Shown in pieces: positions 29,546-40,116 of a stretch of 64,000 nt of DNA; position 1 is the stretch's first letter, and the number at the start of each line of letters is the position of its first letter. Below the pieces are notes generated by a model, which was given only the letters and a program-made list of their open reading frames with translations, did not search any database and was not told the DNA's origin. Made by a program: the position numbers and the translations under genes. The DNA comes from Pseudomonas putida (lineage in GTDB: Bacteria; Pseudomonadota; Gammaproteobacteria; Pseudomonadales; Pseudomonadaceae). The stretch is taken from the NCBI GenBank assembly GCA_041879295.1, contig CP047152.1, forward strand, positions 5,275,501-5,339,500, read 5' to 3'.

Positions 29546-30379
29546 TCAAAGCTTCATTACCAACATGCCGGCCAACACCAGCCCGCAAGCTAGGAGTCTC
29601 GGCCCGCCAAAAGGTTCTTTGAGGTAGCGCATACCCAGCAGCACCACCAGGATCACGCTCAACTCCCGCAGTGCCGCCGCCTCGGCCACTGACCCCAGGT
29701 GCATGGCCCACAGCACCAGGGCATAGCTGAACAATACGCAGAACCCTACTGCCAACCCAAGGCGCCACTGGGTTCGCCAGAACAGAACGAATGGCGCCCG
29801 CCGCGCTACGCCCGCCAACAACGGAAATTGCCAGGCGCTGAGCAGGGTCAGCCACACCAGGTAATCCCACGGCTTGCCCCACAGGCGCACGGCCTGGCCG
29901 TCGAACCAGGTGTAGCAACCAATGCACAGGCCAATCAAGGCAACCACCGGCAACATCGACCAAGGCAGCCGGTCACCACCCCCGCCCTGCCACAACAGGC
30001 AGGCCATGCCACAGGGGATCAACAGGATACCGATGATCTGCTGCTGGCTCAGCGATTCCCCGGCAAAGGCCAGGGTCAGCCCCAGCACCACCAGCGGTGA
30101 CAGCCCGCGCATCAGAGGATAGACCAGCCCCAGGTCGCCCACGCGGTAGGCCTGGATCAGCAGATAGCGGTACAACTGCTCAGCCAGTGCCGAGGCTACC
30201 AGCCAGGGCCAGACTTCAGCAGGCGGAACATCCACGAAGGGCACCGCCAGCACCGCGAAGGCCAGCGCTACCGTGTCCATGCTGGCAATTACCAGCAAGC
30301 GCTCGCCGCTGAATTTGATCAAGGTATTCCAGGTTGCATGCAGCAGGGCGGCAACCAGCACCAGAGATGTTGCCAACAC
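29546..30379 (-). CDS. EamA/DMT-family transporter
   Basis: A 277-residue polytopic membrane protein with ten predicted helices arranged as two EamA repeats, as in drug/metabolite transporter superfamily exporters (RhtA- or RarD-like). The repeats begin with AALLHATWNTLIKFSGE and at the midpoint around ALIGLCIGCYTWFDG; the second repeat ends with ALRELSVILVVLLGMRYL then the conserved EPFGGPRLLACGLVLAGM. It uses a GTG start at 30379 with AAGAAGG just upstream. The substrate is not predictable from sequence. It is likely the first gene of a pair with the MAPEG gene. Confidence 0.85.
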   Translation of the reverse strand: MLATSLVLVAALLHATWNTLIKFSGERLLVIASMDTVALAFAVLAVPFVDVPPAEVWPWLVASALAEQLYRYLLIQAYRVGDLGLVYPLMRGLSPLVVLGLTLAFAGESLSQQQIIGILLIPCGMACLLWQGGGGDRLPWSMLPVVALIGLCIGCYTWFDGQAVRLWGKPWDYLVWLTLLSAWQFPLLAGVARRAPFVLFWRTQWRLGLAVGFCVLFSYALVLWAMHLGSVAEAAALRELSVILVVLLGMRYLKEPFGGPRLLACGLVLAGMLVMKL

Positions 30380-30436
30380 GCCTTCTTGTCCTTATGGCTT
30401 TTCATGGCTGTGAATATATAGCGTTCAGGGGGGCTT

Positions 30437-30521
30437 TGTGGGAGCGGGCATGCCCGCGAAGAATGCAACTCGGTGTATGGCACCGGCTTTGCCGGTGTTC
30501 GCGGGCTCGCCCGCTCCCACA
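30437..30521. repeat. REP pair (BIME)
   Basis: Arms 30437-30460 and 30498-30521, complementary except for one mismatch. The spacer contains TGGCACCGGCTTTGCC, itself a small palindrome. It occupies most of the gap between the divergent EamA and CPA1 genes. Confidence 0.88.
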
Positions 30522-30661
30522 GGGTAACCAGTGCAGACTGTCACAGGAACGATTTGGACTAATTCGGTCAAACCCCGTGTCCCGAACCCCGTGCCAGGTC
30601 ATCAAAGAACTGCCCGAGCCGTTCGGGTTGAGACTTGGAAGCCACTGTTACAGGATTCGGG

Positions 30662-31897
30662 ATGCTTGAATTAGTTGCCGCGTTTATCTGCCTCACCACA
30701 CTTCTGACCTATGTGAACTACCGTTTCATCGGCTTGCCCCCCGCTATCGGCGTGATGGTCACGGCGCTGCTGTTTTCCTTGTTGCTGCAGGGGCTGAGCC
30801 TTGTCGGCTTCCCTGGCCTGGAAGAACGCGTCGAAGGGCTGATGAACCAGATCGATTTCAACGACCTGCTCATGCACTGGATGCTGGCGTTCCTGCTGTT
30901 TGCCGGCGCCCTGCACGTCAACCTCAGTGATCTGCGCAGCTATCGCTGGCCCATTGGCCTGCTGGCTACCTTGGGCGTGCTGATCGCCACCGTGGTCATC
31001 GGCTACCTGTCGCATTGGGTGTTTGCCCTGTTCGGCTGGCAGGTGCCACTGATCTACTGCCTGTTGTTCGGTGCATTGATCTCACCGACCGACCCGATTG
31101 CCGTGCTCGGTGCGCTGCGTACTGCCAATGCGCCAAAACCGCTTAAAACCACCATCGTTGGCGAGTCACTGTTCAATGACGGCACGGCCGTCGTGGTATT
31201 CACCGTGTTGCTGGGCATCATCCGGCTGGGTGAAACACCGAGCATGACCGACACGGCAATCCTGTTCGCCCGCGAGGCCATTGGCGGTGTGGTGTTCGGT
31301 GGCCTGATCGGCTATGCCACCTACCGCATGATCAAGAGCGTCGAGCAGTACCAGGTGGAAGTCATGCTGACCCTGGCACTGGTAATCGGTGGCTCGGCGA
31401 TGTGCTACGAGCTGCATGTGTCGGCGCCGATCGCCATGGTGGTGGCCGGCCTGATCATCGGCAACCTGGGGCGCAACCTGGCGATGAATGACATGACACG
31501 CCGTTACATGGACGGTTTTTGGGAGCTGATCGATGACATGCTCAATGCCCTGCTGTTCGCATTGATCGGTCTGGAGCTGTTGCTGCTGCCGTTCAACTGG
31601 ATGCACCTGGCGGCTGGCGGCGTACTGGCACTGGCAGTGCTGCTGTCGCGCCTGCTGACCGTGGCCCCGGCGATCGTGCTGCTGCGGCGCTGGCGCCCGG
31701 TGCCCAAAGGCACGGTGCGGGTGCTGACCTGGGGAGGCCTGCGTGGCGGGGTGTCGGTGGCACTTGCGCTGTCGCTACCGCTGGGCGAGGAACGGGACCT
31801 GCTGCTGTCGATCACCTACATCGTGGTGTTGTCGTCGATTCTGGTGCAGGGGTTGAGCATTGGCCGGGTGGTGCGCAAGGTCAGCGCCCAGCCTTGA
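30662..31897 (+). CDS. CPA1-family Na+(K+)/H+ antiporter
   Basis: A 411-residue inner-membrane antiporter with about 12 helices, of the monovalent cation:proton antiporter-1 (NhaP-like) family. The ion-binding core is visible: ALISPTDPIAVLGALRTA near residue 145 and GESLFNDGTAVVVFTVLLG near 170 (ND motif), plus the conserved arginine region TWGGLRGGVSVALALSLP near 370. It lacks the long cytoplasmic tail of some relatives. The ATG at 30662 has CAGGATTC upstream; the nine-residue longer start is in the leader. It likely helps with pH or sodium homeostasis. Divergent from the EamA gene across a REP pair. Confidence 0.9.
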   Translation: MLELVAAFICLTTLLTYVNYRFIGLPPAIGVMVTALLFSLLLQGLSLVGFPGLEERVEGLMNQIDFNDLLMHWMLAFLLFAGALHVNLSDLRSYRWPIGLLATLGVLIATVVIGYLSHWVFALFGWQVPLIYCLLFGALISPTDPIAVLGALRTANAPKPLKTTIVGESLFNDGTAVVVFTVLLGIIRLGETPSMTDTAILFAREAIGGVVFGGLIGYATYRMIKSVEQYQVEVMLTLALVIGGSAMCYELHVSAPIAMVVAGLIIGNLGRNLAMNDMTRRYMDGFWELIDDMLNALLFALIGLELLLLPFNWMHLAAGGVLALAVLLSRLLTVAPAIVLLRRWRPVPKGTVRVLTWGGLRGGVSVALALSLPLGEERDLLLSITYIVVLSSILVQGLSIGRVVRKVSAQP

Positions 31898-31923
31898 GAA
31901 TGCCGGGGCCGCTTTGCGGCCCA

Positions 31924-31985
31924 TTCGCGGGTAAACCCGCTCCTACAGGATCGCGTACCCCTGTAGGAGCGGGTTTACCCGCGAA
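31924..31985. repeat. REP pair, perfect 26-bp arms
   Basis: Arms 31924-31949 and 31960-31985 match exactly, inside slightly longer outer GGCC-rich arms. It lies between the convergent antiporter and thioesterase genes. Confidence 0.9.
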
Positions 31986-32008
31986 GGGCCGGCAATGGCA
32001 ACCAGGGT

Positions 32009-32410
32009 CTATTCGACTGCCGAATCCGGGAACTGGTCCTGCACATACTTGATCTCGGTGCGCCCATGGGCCGCCGGCTGGCCGTCTTCACCCAGGTTGA
32101 CGAACACCATCTTGTCGACAGTCAGAATGCTCTTGCGGGTGATCTTGTTACGCACTTCGCACTTGAGGGTGATCGAGGTGCGGCCGAACGCGGTAGCGGT
32201 GATGCCCAGCTCGATGATATCGCCCTGACGCGAAGCACTGACGAAGTTGATTTCCGACATGTACTTGGTCACCACACGCTGGTTGCCCAGCTGGACGATG
32301 GCGTAGATCGCCGCCTCTTCATCGATCCAGCGCAGCAGGCTGCCACCGAACAGGGTGCCATTGGGGTTGAGGTCTTCGGGTTTAACCCACTTGCGGGTGT
32401 GAAAGTTCAT
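32009..32410 (-). CDS. Hotdog-fold acyl-CoA thioesterase (YciA-like)
   Basis: A 133-residue hotdog thioesterase. The signature of the YciA/cytosolic acyl-CoA hydrolase group is the opening LNPNGTLFGGSLLRWIDEEA, where the Asn, the Gly-Gly and the acidic DEEA residues form the active site, followed by EINFVSASRQGDIIELG in the substrate channel region. Such enzymes release free CoA from short- to long-chain acyl-CoAs. The ATG at 32410 is the first credible start, preceded by CAGGAGT. It diverges from the sahH promoter region, with 295 bp between the two starts. Confidence 0.88.
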   Translation of the reverse strand: MNFHTRKWVKPEDLNPNGTLFGGSLLRWIDEEAAIYAIVQLGNQRVVTKYMSEINFVSASRQGDIIELGITATAFGRTSITLKCEVRNKITRKSILTVDKMVFVNLGEDGQPAAHGRTEIKYVQDQFPDSAVE

Positions 32411-32513
32411 CTGTACTCCTGACCTGCTTGGCTAACGTGTAGCAATGATGGCAGAGCGGCTGCCTTCGCTCCATTGAACATCGACTATCGTCGCGATTAA
32501 TCGACGGAAAACC

Positions 32514-32542
32514 TTGGGCAAGCCGGCGGGGGCAGCTATAAT
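32514..32542 (+). promoter_or_regulatory. sigma70 promoter of sahH
   Basis: TTGGGC at 32514-32519 and a perfect TATAAT at 32537-32542 with 17-bp spacing. Expected transcription start is near 32549, placing the SAH riboswitch in the 5' leader. Confidence 0.82.
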
Positions 32543-32590
32543 CTGCGCCGTTTTACATGGTTGCCCACAGCGGTGCCATGCCCGCCACCT

Positions 32591-34115
<1,525 letters not shown>

Positions 34116-34117
34116 GC

Positions 34118-34277
34118 GGCAAGCCTTGAGCTGCACGCTGCAAGATGAGGCAGACAGTGCCATTGCCGCTTGCAGCTCAAGCACCAACGATGTTGAACGA
34201 TGCCAAGCCAGGTCGGCCATCACCGATCTGGCTTTTACTTGCAGTTTGCCGCTTGAAGCTTGCTGCTTGAGGAACGC
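34118..34277. repeat. Dispersed AGCTT/GCAAG repeat between sahH and metF
   Basis: Partly inverted runs such as GGCAAGCCTTGAGCTGC and CCGCTTGCAGCTCAAGC, and on the right TTGCCGCTTGAAGCTTGCTG, which runs right up to the metF ribosome binding site (GAGGAA). Same family as 22336-22434 and 55194-55290. Confidence 0.6.
34205..34236 (+). terminator. Intrinsic terminator between sahH and metF
   Basis: Stem AAGCCAGGTCGG / CCGATCTGGCTT (one G-T pair), six-base loop, ending TTTT. It suggests that metF is made by read-through or from a separate promoter. Confidence 0.72.
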
Positions 34278-34280
34278 CTG

Positions 34281-35126
34281 ATGTCACAAGAACGCCGTTA
34301 CAGTTTCGAGTTCTTCCCGACCAAGACCGACGCCGGTCACGAAAAGCTGATGGGCGTCGCCCGCCAGCTGGCCACCTATAACCCAGACTTCTTCTCCTGC
34401 ACCTACGGTGCCGGTGGTTCGACCCGCGACCGCACGCTCAATACCGTGCTGCAGCTGGAAAGCGAAGTGAAAATCCCTGCCGCGCCGCACCTGTCGTGCG
34501 TGGGCGACACCAAGGCAGAATTGCGCGCCCTGCTGGCCGAGTACAAGGCCGCCGGTATCAAACGCATCGTCGCTCTGCGTGGCGACCTGCCGTCGGGCAT
34601 GGGCATGGCCAGTGGTGAACTGCGCTATGCCAGTGACCTGGTCGAGTTCATCCGCCAGGAAACCGCTGATCACTTCTATCTGGAAGTGGCTGCCTACCCG
34701 GAAATGCACCCGCAGGCGCGCAACTTCGAGGCCGATCTGGCCAACTTTGTGCACAAGGTCAAGGCCGGTGCCGACAGCGCCATTACCCAGTACTTCTTCA
34801 ACGCCGACAGCTACTTCTACTTCGTCGAGCGGGCACAGAAGCTGGGTGTGGACATTCCGGTGGTGCCGGGCATCATGCCAATCACCAACTACAGCAAGCT
34901 GGCCCGCTTCTCCGATGCCTGTGGCGCCGAGATCCCGCGCTGGATCCGCAAGCAACTGGAAGCCTATGCCGACGACACCGCCAGCATCCAGGCCTTCGGC
35001 GAAGAAGTGATTACCCGCATGTGCGAACAGCTGTTGCAAGGCGGCGCGCCGGGCCTGCACTTCTATACCTTGAACCAGGCTGAACCGAGCCTGGCGATCT
35101 GGAACAACCTTAAGCTGCCGCGCTGA
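34281..35126 (+). CDS. metF: 5,10-methylenetetrahydrofolate reductase
   Basis: A 281-residue FAD-containing MetF that makes 5-methyltetrahydrofolate for homocysteine remethylation to methionine, completing the cycle encoded by metK and sahH. It shows the TIM-barrel opening RRYSFEFFPTKT with the catalytic Glu, FSCTYGAGGSTRDRTL near residue 40, and IKRIVALRGDLP near 95, as in E. coli MetF (~296 residues). The ATG at 34281 follows GAGGAACGCC; the 7-residue upstream extension lies in repeat sequence. A strong terminator follows 25 nt after the stop. Confidence 0.95.
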   Translation: MSQERRYSFEFFPTKTDAGHEKLMGVARQLATYNPDFFSCTYGAGGSTRDRTLNTVLQLESEVKIPAAPHLSCVGDTKAELRALLAEYKAAGIKRIVALRGDLPSGMGMASGELRYASDLVEFIRQETADHFYLEVAAYPEMHPQARNFEADLANFVHKVKAGADSAITQYFFNADSYFYFVERAQKLGVDIPVVPGIMPITNYSKLARFSDACGAEIPRWIRKQLEAYADDTASIQAFGEEVITRMCEQLLQGGAPGLHFYTLNQAEPSLAIWNNLKLPR

Positions 35127-35151
35127 AATCTTTTGGCAAAGTCTGTTTAAG

Positions 35152-35196
35152 AAATGAATAAGGCTTTGGTCATAGACTAAAGCCTTATTCATTTTC
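35152..35196 (+). terminator. Intrinsic terminator after metF, 16-bp perfect stem
   Basis: Arms 35152-35167 and 35179-35194 are exact reverse complements (AAATGAATAAGGCTTT and its complement) with an 11-base loop and T-run. It is AT-rich, unlike the REP elements, and works in both directions. Confidence 0.85.
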
Positions 35197-35219
35197 GGGT
35201 TAAACAGGTCTCGCCTGCC

Positions 35220-36296
35220 ATGCAGCACCACCAACCTTCGCGCCCACAGCTTGTATACCTGGCTTTTGGCCCGGCAACCTACCATCAGGAAGCCTGCTTC
35301 AGCATCGTCAGCGCCCTCGCCCAGTTGGGCAGCGCAGCCGGCGAGGCGATGGACATCCAGGTCTACACGGACACTGCAAAGCCCTACGCCAAGCTGCCCG
35401 TTACCGTACACCTGCTGGACGAGGCCACGCGCCAGGCATGGAACGCCCCGCACGGTTATCACTTTCGCAGCAAGCATGTGCTGTTGCGCCAGGTACTGCA
35501 GGAACACCCACTGGCAGTGCTGATCGATACAGACACCTTTTTCCGCACTTCGCCGCTGAATCTGTTCGCCCGTGTGGCGCCCAATCGCCTGCTGTGCAAC
35601 GCCATCGGTGCGCGCTACGGCGCTGACCAGAAGTGCCTCTTGTACAAGAACCTGCTGGCCATTCTCGAGTCCAGGGGGCTGGCAGACTGTCAGATGCCGC
35701 TCGTCAATTCCGGCGTTATAGGCCTCACTGCCGAGGACTGCGGCACCCTCGACCGCTCCATCGCCATGATGGATGAGTTCTACCCCTTGGCTCGCGAGGC
35801 CTATACCCTTGAGGAGTTCTGCCTGGCCGTGGCGGCCTACCGCAACCTGGAGCTGGCCGAGTGTACCGATGTCATCCATCACTACTGGAGCCGCAAGGCG
35901 CAGTTCCGCGCCAAGATCCAGGCCTGGCTGCGCAAGCACGATCATGACCCACTCAGCCCCTCGGCCTTGGCCGATGTTGCGCAGGTCAACGACCAACTGC
36001 CGCGGCCACCAACCCTGCACCGCCTGGGTTACAAGGCGCTGAGCCTGACCCTGCCCAGCCACGAGCGCCAGTTCGCCCGCGAGTTGTTGTATGGCTGCTA
36101 TCCCTACCCCAATGAGTTCGACCGCGCCTGCGCGTCCGCCTGGTGGGACAAGGCCCTGGAAAACCTCAACGACCGCCATGGCCACATGGAGCCCGAGCGG
36201 CTGCGTCAGTGCCTGCGCCATCCGGGGTTGCGGTTATCGCTGGGCGAGCGGCGCAAGGATATCGAGGCGCATCTGCTGCGAACCACTCAAGCCTGA
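35220..36296 (+). CDS. Uncharacterised protein with a GT-A-like DxD motif
   Basis: A 358-residue cytoplasmic protein not confidently assigned. The first half resembles a GT-A nucleotide-sugar transferase: after the opening PQLVYLAFGPATYHQEACFS comes a hydrophobic strand ending in DTD (LAVLIDTDTFFRTSPLNLF, about residues 98-116), the usual position of the metal-binding DxD, and later MPLVNSGVIGLTAED, similar to the NxG segment that follows in such enzymes. The second half is helical with no recognised domain. No signal peptide or membrane helix is seen. It stands alone after the metF terminator and before a REP pair, so context gives no pathway. A glycosyltransferase function is an inference only. 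Confidence 0.7.
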   Translation: MQHHQPSRPQLVYLAFGPATYHQEACFSIVSALAQLGSAAGEAMDIQVYTDTAKPYAKLPVTVHLLDEATRQAWNAPHGYHFRSKHVLLRQVLQEHPLAVLIDTDTFFRTSPLNLFARVAPNRLLCNAIGARYGADQKCLLYKNLLAILESRGLADCQMPLVNSGVIGLTAEDCGTLDRSIAMMDEFYPLAREAYTLEEFCLAVAAYRNLELAECTDVIHHYWSRKAQFRAKIQAWLRKHDHDPLSPSALADVAQVNDQLPRPPTLHRLGYKALSLTLPSHERQFARELLYGCYPYPNEFDRACASAWWDKALENLNDRHGHMEPERLRQCLRHPGLRLSLGERRKDIEAHLLRTTQA

Positions 36297-36329
36297 TGTG
36301 CCCGCAAAATTCATTGTCTTGCGCGGTTT

Positions 36330-36414
36330 TGTGGGAGCGGGCGTGCCCGCGAAGGGAGCGACCCGATAGTTGGCACCGGCTTTGCCGGTGTTCACGGGCA
36401 CGCCCGCTCCCACA
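36330..36414. repeat. REP pair (BIME)
   Basis: Arms 36330-36353 and 36391-36414 with one mismatch. The spacer has GGCACCGGCTTTGCCGGTG, the same spacer type as in the pair at 30437. Confidence 0.88.
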
Positions 36415-36465
36415 TCGATCGTACATGCCTTTACCGTACACCGGCCGAGCGCGTAATCTCCGGCC

Positions 36466-37254
36466 ATGCCACATATCGCCCGTCTGTTCTGGATCCTGCT
36501 GCTCGCCAGCCTGAGCCCGTTGGCTCTGGGCGAGCGACTGCGCCTGGTGACTGATGACTGGGCGCCCTACGTGTATCAGCATGAAGGCCAGCCACGCGGT
36601 ATCGACTACGAGGTCACCACTCAGGTGTTCAAGCGCCTGGGGGTCGAGGTCGAGTTGCAGTTCCTGCCGTGGAAACGCTGTCTGGCAATGATCAAGCAAG
36701 GCTTGGCCGACGGCATCCTCGACATCTTCCAGATCGAGTCGCGCCAGCCTTACCTGGTCTATGCGCCCGAGCCCTTGTCGGAGGTCGAATTCGTCCTGTT
36801 CCAGGCTCAAGCACGCCGCCATGCCGTCACCCAGCTGAAAGACCTTTCCGGCCTTACCGTCGGCACATCGCCAGGCTATACCTATGGCGCCGCGTTCAGC
36901 GAGGCCTCTTACTTCAAGCGCGAAGCCGCACCTACCCTCGAAGCCAACTTTGGCAAGCTGATGCTGGGCCGTATCGACCTGGCGATCACCGACCGCAGGG
37001 TTGGGCACCACCTGCTTAACCAACTTGGCCTGCAGCGGCAAGTCGAGGAGTTGCCGCTGGTAATAAGCCATCAAACACAGTACCTGGGGTTAGTGCGCAA
37101 ACCTGGCCGGGAAGCACTGGCACTGGCCTTTGCCGAAGAGCTGCAGCGGTTCAAGCAGGAGCCGGCCTATGCAGCGATCAGCAGCCGCTACACAAGCGAC
37201 ACCGGAAACATTCTCAACGCCGTTGAGCAGCAGGAAAGCAGCACAGCGCGATAG
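36466..37254 (+). CDS. Periplasmic solute-binding protein (family 3-like)
   Basis: A 262-residue exported protein with a Sec signal peptide ([22 protein letters not shown]) and the binding-protein opening [20 protein letters not shown], then [20 protein letters not shown] and [20 protein letters not shown]. It is a paralogue of the protein at 11475-12212 (both open with a LRLV-x-D-x-W-x-P-[YF] pattern). No transporter genes adjoin it. Stand-alone family-3 binding proteins in Pseudomonas often act outside transport, e.g. as sensor or chemotaxis partners; the ligand is unknown. The ATG at 36466 starts the signal peptide; its ribosome binding site is weak. Confidence 0.8.
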   Translation: MPHIARLFWILLLASLSPLALGERLRLVTDDWAPYVYQHEGQPRGIDYEVTTQVFKRLGVEVELQFLPWKRCLAMIKQGLADGILDIFQIESRQPYLVYAPEPLSEVEFVLFQAQARRHAVTQLKDLSGLTVGTSPGYTYGAAFSEASYFKREAAPTLEANFGKLMLGRIDLAITDRRVGHHLLNQLGLQRQVEELPLVISHQTQYLGLVRKPGREALALAFAEELQRFKQEPAYAAISSRYTSDTGNILNAVEQQESSTAR

Positions 37255-37472
37255 CTCTGTTATACTCGGGCCTTCCCGCCCGGCTCACGCCCGGACGCTC
37301 GGCCTCGCAACAGGCATCCCGATCGGCACCGACGCCTCTTCGCGTCCAGCCTCCGTTTCCCGGATGTGCAGTGAAAGCCCAGCTGGACCGGACGCGATCG
37401 CATCTCACCGATGCCCGTCGCGCCAGGCAGAACATCCCAACGGGCCCAGCCCACACGAGAACAGGATCGCCC
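37255..37472 (+). promoter_or_regulatory. Long 5' leader of rhlE2 with -10-like TATACT
   Basis: A TATACT hexamer at 37261-37266 lies directly after the binding-protein stop. No good -35 was found at 16-18 bp. If it is used, the rhlE2 mRNA has a ~200-nt GC-rich untranslated leader; long leaders allow autoregulation of DEAD-box helicases, but that is inference. The in-frame extension of the helicase ORF into this leader (from 37371) is unconserved. Confidence 0.4.
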
Positions 37473-39365
37473 ATGTCCTTTGCTTCCCTCGGTCTCTCCG
37501 AGGCTCTTGTCCGCGCTATCGAGGCTGCGGGCTACACCCAGCCGACCCCCGTGCAACAGCGGGCAATTCCCGCCGTGTTGCAAGGCCGCGACCTGATGGT
37601 TGCCGCACAGACAGGGACGGGTAAAACCGGCGGCTTCGCCCTGCCGATTCTCGAGCGCCTGTTCCCGGCCGGCCATCCCGACAAATCGCAACGCCACGGC
37701 CCGCGCCAGCCTCGCGTTCTGGTCCTGACACCGACCCGCGAACTGGCAGCCCAGGTGCATGACAGTTTCAAGGTCTATGCCCGTGACCTGCCACTGGTCA
37801 GCGCCTGCATCTTTGGCGGCGTTGGCATGAACCCGCAGATTCAGGCCATTGCCAAAGGCGTTGATGTGCTGGTCGCCTGCCCAGGCCGCCTGCTCGACCT
37901 CGCCGGCCAAGGCAAGGTCGACCTGGCCCACGTGGAAATCCTGGTACTGGATGAAGCCGATCGCATGCTCGACATGGGCTTCATCCACGACGTCAAGAAG
38001 GTCCTCGCCCGCCTGCCGGCCAAGCGCCAGAACCTGCTCTTCTCGGCCACCTTCTCCAAGGACATCACCGACCTCGCCGACAAGCTCCTGCACAACCCGG
38101 AGCGCATTGAGGTCACCCCGCCGAACACCACCGTCGAGCGTATCGAGCAGCGGGTGTATCGCCTGCCAGCCAGCCACAAGCGTGCCCTGCTGGCGCACTT
38201 GATCACCCTGGGCGCCTGGGAACAGGTGCTGGTGTTCACCCGAACCAAGCATGGCGCCAACCGCCTGGCCGAGTACCTGGAAAAGCAAGGCCTGACCGCC
38301 GCCGCGATCCACGGCAACAAAAGCCAGAACGCCCGCACCAAGGCTTTGGCCGACTTCAAGGCCAACAGCGTGCGCGTACTGGTCGCCACCGACATTGCTG
38401 CCCGTGGCCTGGACATCGACCAGTTACCCCACGTTGTCAACTTCGAGCTGCCGAATGTCGAGGAAGACTACGTCCACCGCATTGGCCGTACCGGCCGTGC
38501 CGGTCGTTCGGGCGAAGCAATTTCCCTGGTCGCGCCAGATGAAGAGAAGCTGCTCAAGAGCATCGAACGGGTGACCAAGCAGCGCATCGCGGATGGCGAC
38601 CTGATGGGCTTCGACGCCAGCCAGGTAGAAGCCGAGAAGCCCGAAGCACGCGAGCGCCCGCAGAACAACGGTCGCGGTGGCCGCAACCAGCAAGCCCGTG
38701 GCGAAGGTGGTAAAGACACCAACGGCGGCCGCAAGGACAAAGGCAAGGATAAAGGCAAAGCCAGGCAGCAAGCTGCGGCCAAGCCGGAAGACAAGGAAAG
38801 GAGCGGCGACAAGCAGCAGCAACCGCGCAAGCCGCGTGACAAGAAGCCACGCCAGCAGCAGGCCAGCAATAGCAGCGTGCCGAAGCCGCCGGCAGACCGC
38901 GACCCGGAAGAATTCCTGGACGACGAACTCGACAACTTCGGTAACCGCGCCGACTATGTCAGCCCGTACCAGGGCAAGAACCAGAGCCGCAACCGTCGCC
39001 CAGGTGGTGCTGGCCAAGGTCAGGGGCAAGGGAATGGCCAACGCAGCAACGCTGGCGGCCAGGGCCAAGCCCGCAATGGCGGCCAGCCACGCAGTGGTGG
39101 CGGTGCCGGCGGAGAAAAACGCCCGCCCCGCGCCAACAACGGTGGCGGTAGCCGTCGTGATGGCGGCGGTGGCCGTGGTCGCCCTGCGCGTGACGATGCT
39201 GCCCGGCAAGAGCCGGCCGTGCGCAACCCGCGTCAGCCGGAAAAACAGCCTGTGATCATTCGCAAGGAGTCCAAGCTGGACCGCTTCCCGACGCCTGAAC
39301 AACTGGATGACCTGCCAAGCCGCCCACGCGGCGAGCGCCCGGCGCTGCTGACCCGCAAGGGCTGA
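37473..39365 (+). CDS. rhlE2: DEAD-box RNA helicase RhlE2 with long disordered tail
   Basis: A 630-residue helicase. Core motifs: [15 protein letters not shown] and the Q motif ([10 protein letters not shown]), Walker [12 protein letters not shown] near residue 50, DEAD within [16 protein letters not shown] near 160, SATFSK, and [16 protein letters not shown]. From about residue 390 to the end the protein is a low-complexity tail rich in Gly, Asn, Gln, Arg and Lys ([35 protein letters not shown]). The tail and the genomic position near metF/sahH match P. aeruginosa RhlE2, which affects RNA turnover, virulence and RNase E association; a shorter RhlE1 is expected elsewhere. The ATG at 37473 follows ACAGGAT. 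Confidence 0.87.
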   Translation: MSFASLGLSEALVRAIEAAGYTQPTPVQQRAIPAVLQGRDLMVAAQTGTGKTGGFALPILERLFPAGHPDKSQRHGPRQPRVLVLTPTRELAAQVHDSFKVYARDLPLVSACIFGGVGMNPQIQAIAKGVDVLVACPGRLLDLAGQGKVDLAHVEILVLDEADRMLDMGFIHDVKKVLARLPAKRQNLLFSATFSKDITDLADKLLHNPERIEVTPPNTTVERIEQRVYRLPASHKRALLAHLITLGAWEQVLVFTRTKHGANRLAEYLEKQGLTAAAIHGNKSQNARTKALADFKANSVRVLVATDIAARGLDIDQLPHVVNFELPNVEEDYVHRIGRTGRAGRSGEAISLVAPDEEKLLKSIERVTKQRIADGDLMGFDASQVEAEKPEARERPQNNGRGGRNQQARGEGGKDTNGGRKDKGKDKGKARQQAAAKPEDKERSGDKQQQPRKPRDKKPRQQQASNSSVPKPPADRDPEEFLDDELDNFGNRADYVSPYQGKNQSRNRRPGGAGQGQGQGNGQRSNAGGQGQARNGGQPRSGGGAGGEKRPPRANNGGGSRRDGGGGRGRPARDDAARQEPAVRNPRQPEKQPVIIRKESKLDRFPTPEQLDDLPSRPRGERPALLTRKG

Positions 39366-39372
39366 TAGAAAT

Positions 39373-39489
39373 ACCGAGGGGGCTGCTTCGCAGCCCTATC
39401 ACGACATAAGGCCGCTCCTGTAGAGGATTTCTTGATCTCTGCAGGAGCGGCCTTATGTCGTGATAGGGCCGCAAAGCGGCCCCCTCGGT
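39373..39489. repeat. Long inverted repeat, ~48-bp arms (non-canonical REP type)
   Basis: Arms 39373-39420 and 39442-39489, nearly exact complements with a few mismatches in the outer half. The core AGGCCGCTCCTG differs from the other REP elements. It lies between convergent rhlE2 and yceI. Confidence 0.88.
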
Positions 39490-39505
39490 CTTCAGCTGGC
39501 AGAAA

Positions 39506-40084
39506 TTACTTCTGCTTCACACCTTCAACACTGATATCCAGGTCCAGGGTCTGCGACGTAGCACCCGGGCCTTTGATGCCAAAATCGTTCAGGTTCAGCG
39601 TGGTGGTGGCATTGAAGCCAGCGCGCTCACCACCCCATGGGTCCTTGCCTTCACCGTTGAAGGTAGCCTTGAATGTCACCGGTTTGGTGACACCGTGCAT
39701 GGTCAGGTCGCCAGTCACGTCAGCAGTCTTGTCGCCAGTCGACTTGACGCTGGTGGAGACGAACTTGGCGTCCGGGTACTTCTTCACATCGAGGAAGTCG
39801 GCGCTGGCGATGTGCTTGTCACGCTCGGCGTGGTTCGACCACAGGCTGGCGGTTTTCAAGTCGACACTAATCTTGCTGGCTTCAGGCTTGGCGCTGTCCC
39901 AGCTGAAGTTGCCGTCGAAATCCTTGAAGGTACCGTGGATGAAGCTGTAGCCCAGGTGGCTGATTTTCCAGTCAACGAACGCGTGCTGGCCTTCCTTGTC
40001 GATCTTGTACTCGGCAGCCATGGCCTGGCCAGCAGAGAGCAGAGCGGTACCGAGCGCCAGAGCGGCAAAAGTCTTTTTCAACAT
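39506..40084 (-). CDS. YceI-family periplasmic protein
   Basis: A 192-residue secreted protein with signal peptide [24 protein letters not shown]. The mature part is the YceI lipocalin-like beta barrel that binds isoprenoid-type lipids: [49 protein letters not shown], and [15 protein letters not shown]. The ATG at 40084 follows CACAGGAAGGAACAGG; the longer reading is in the intergenic region. It starts 32 nt after the cytochrome b561 gene, as in the yceJ-yceI operon of E. coli. The homologue in P. aeruginosa at this position (PA0423) has been described as a secreted protease (PasP), which should be treated with caution. Confidence 0.9.
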   Translation of the reverse strand: MLKKTFAALALGTALLSAGQAMAAEYKIDKEGQHAFVDWKISHLGYSFIHGTFKDFDGNFSWDSAKPEASKISVDLKTASLWSNHAERDKHIASADFLDVKKYPDAKFVSTSVKSTGDKTADVTGDLTMHGVTKPVTFKATFNGEGKDPWGGERAGFNATTTLNLNDFGIKGPGATSQTLDLDISVEGVKQK

Positions 40085-40116
40085 CCTGTTCCTTCCTGTG
40101 TAATTGAGGTTGAGAG

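Noticed and set aside
36371..36386. sigma54-like TGGCACCGGCTTTGC in REP spacers (also near 30478-30493)
   Set aside because: It matches the -24/-12 spacing, but it is part of a recurrent GGCACCGGCTTTGCCGGTG spacer palindrome found in REP pairs, so it is more likely repeat sequence than a promoter.
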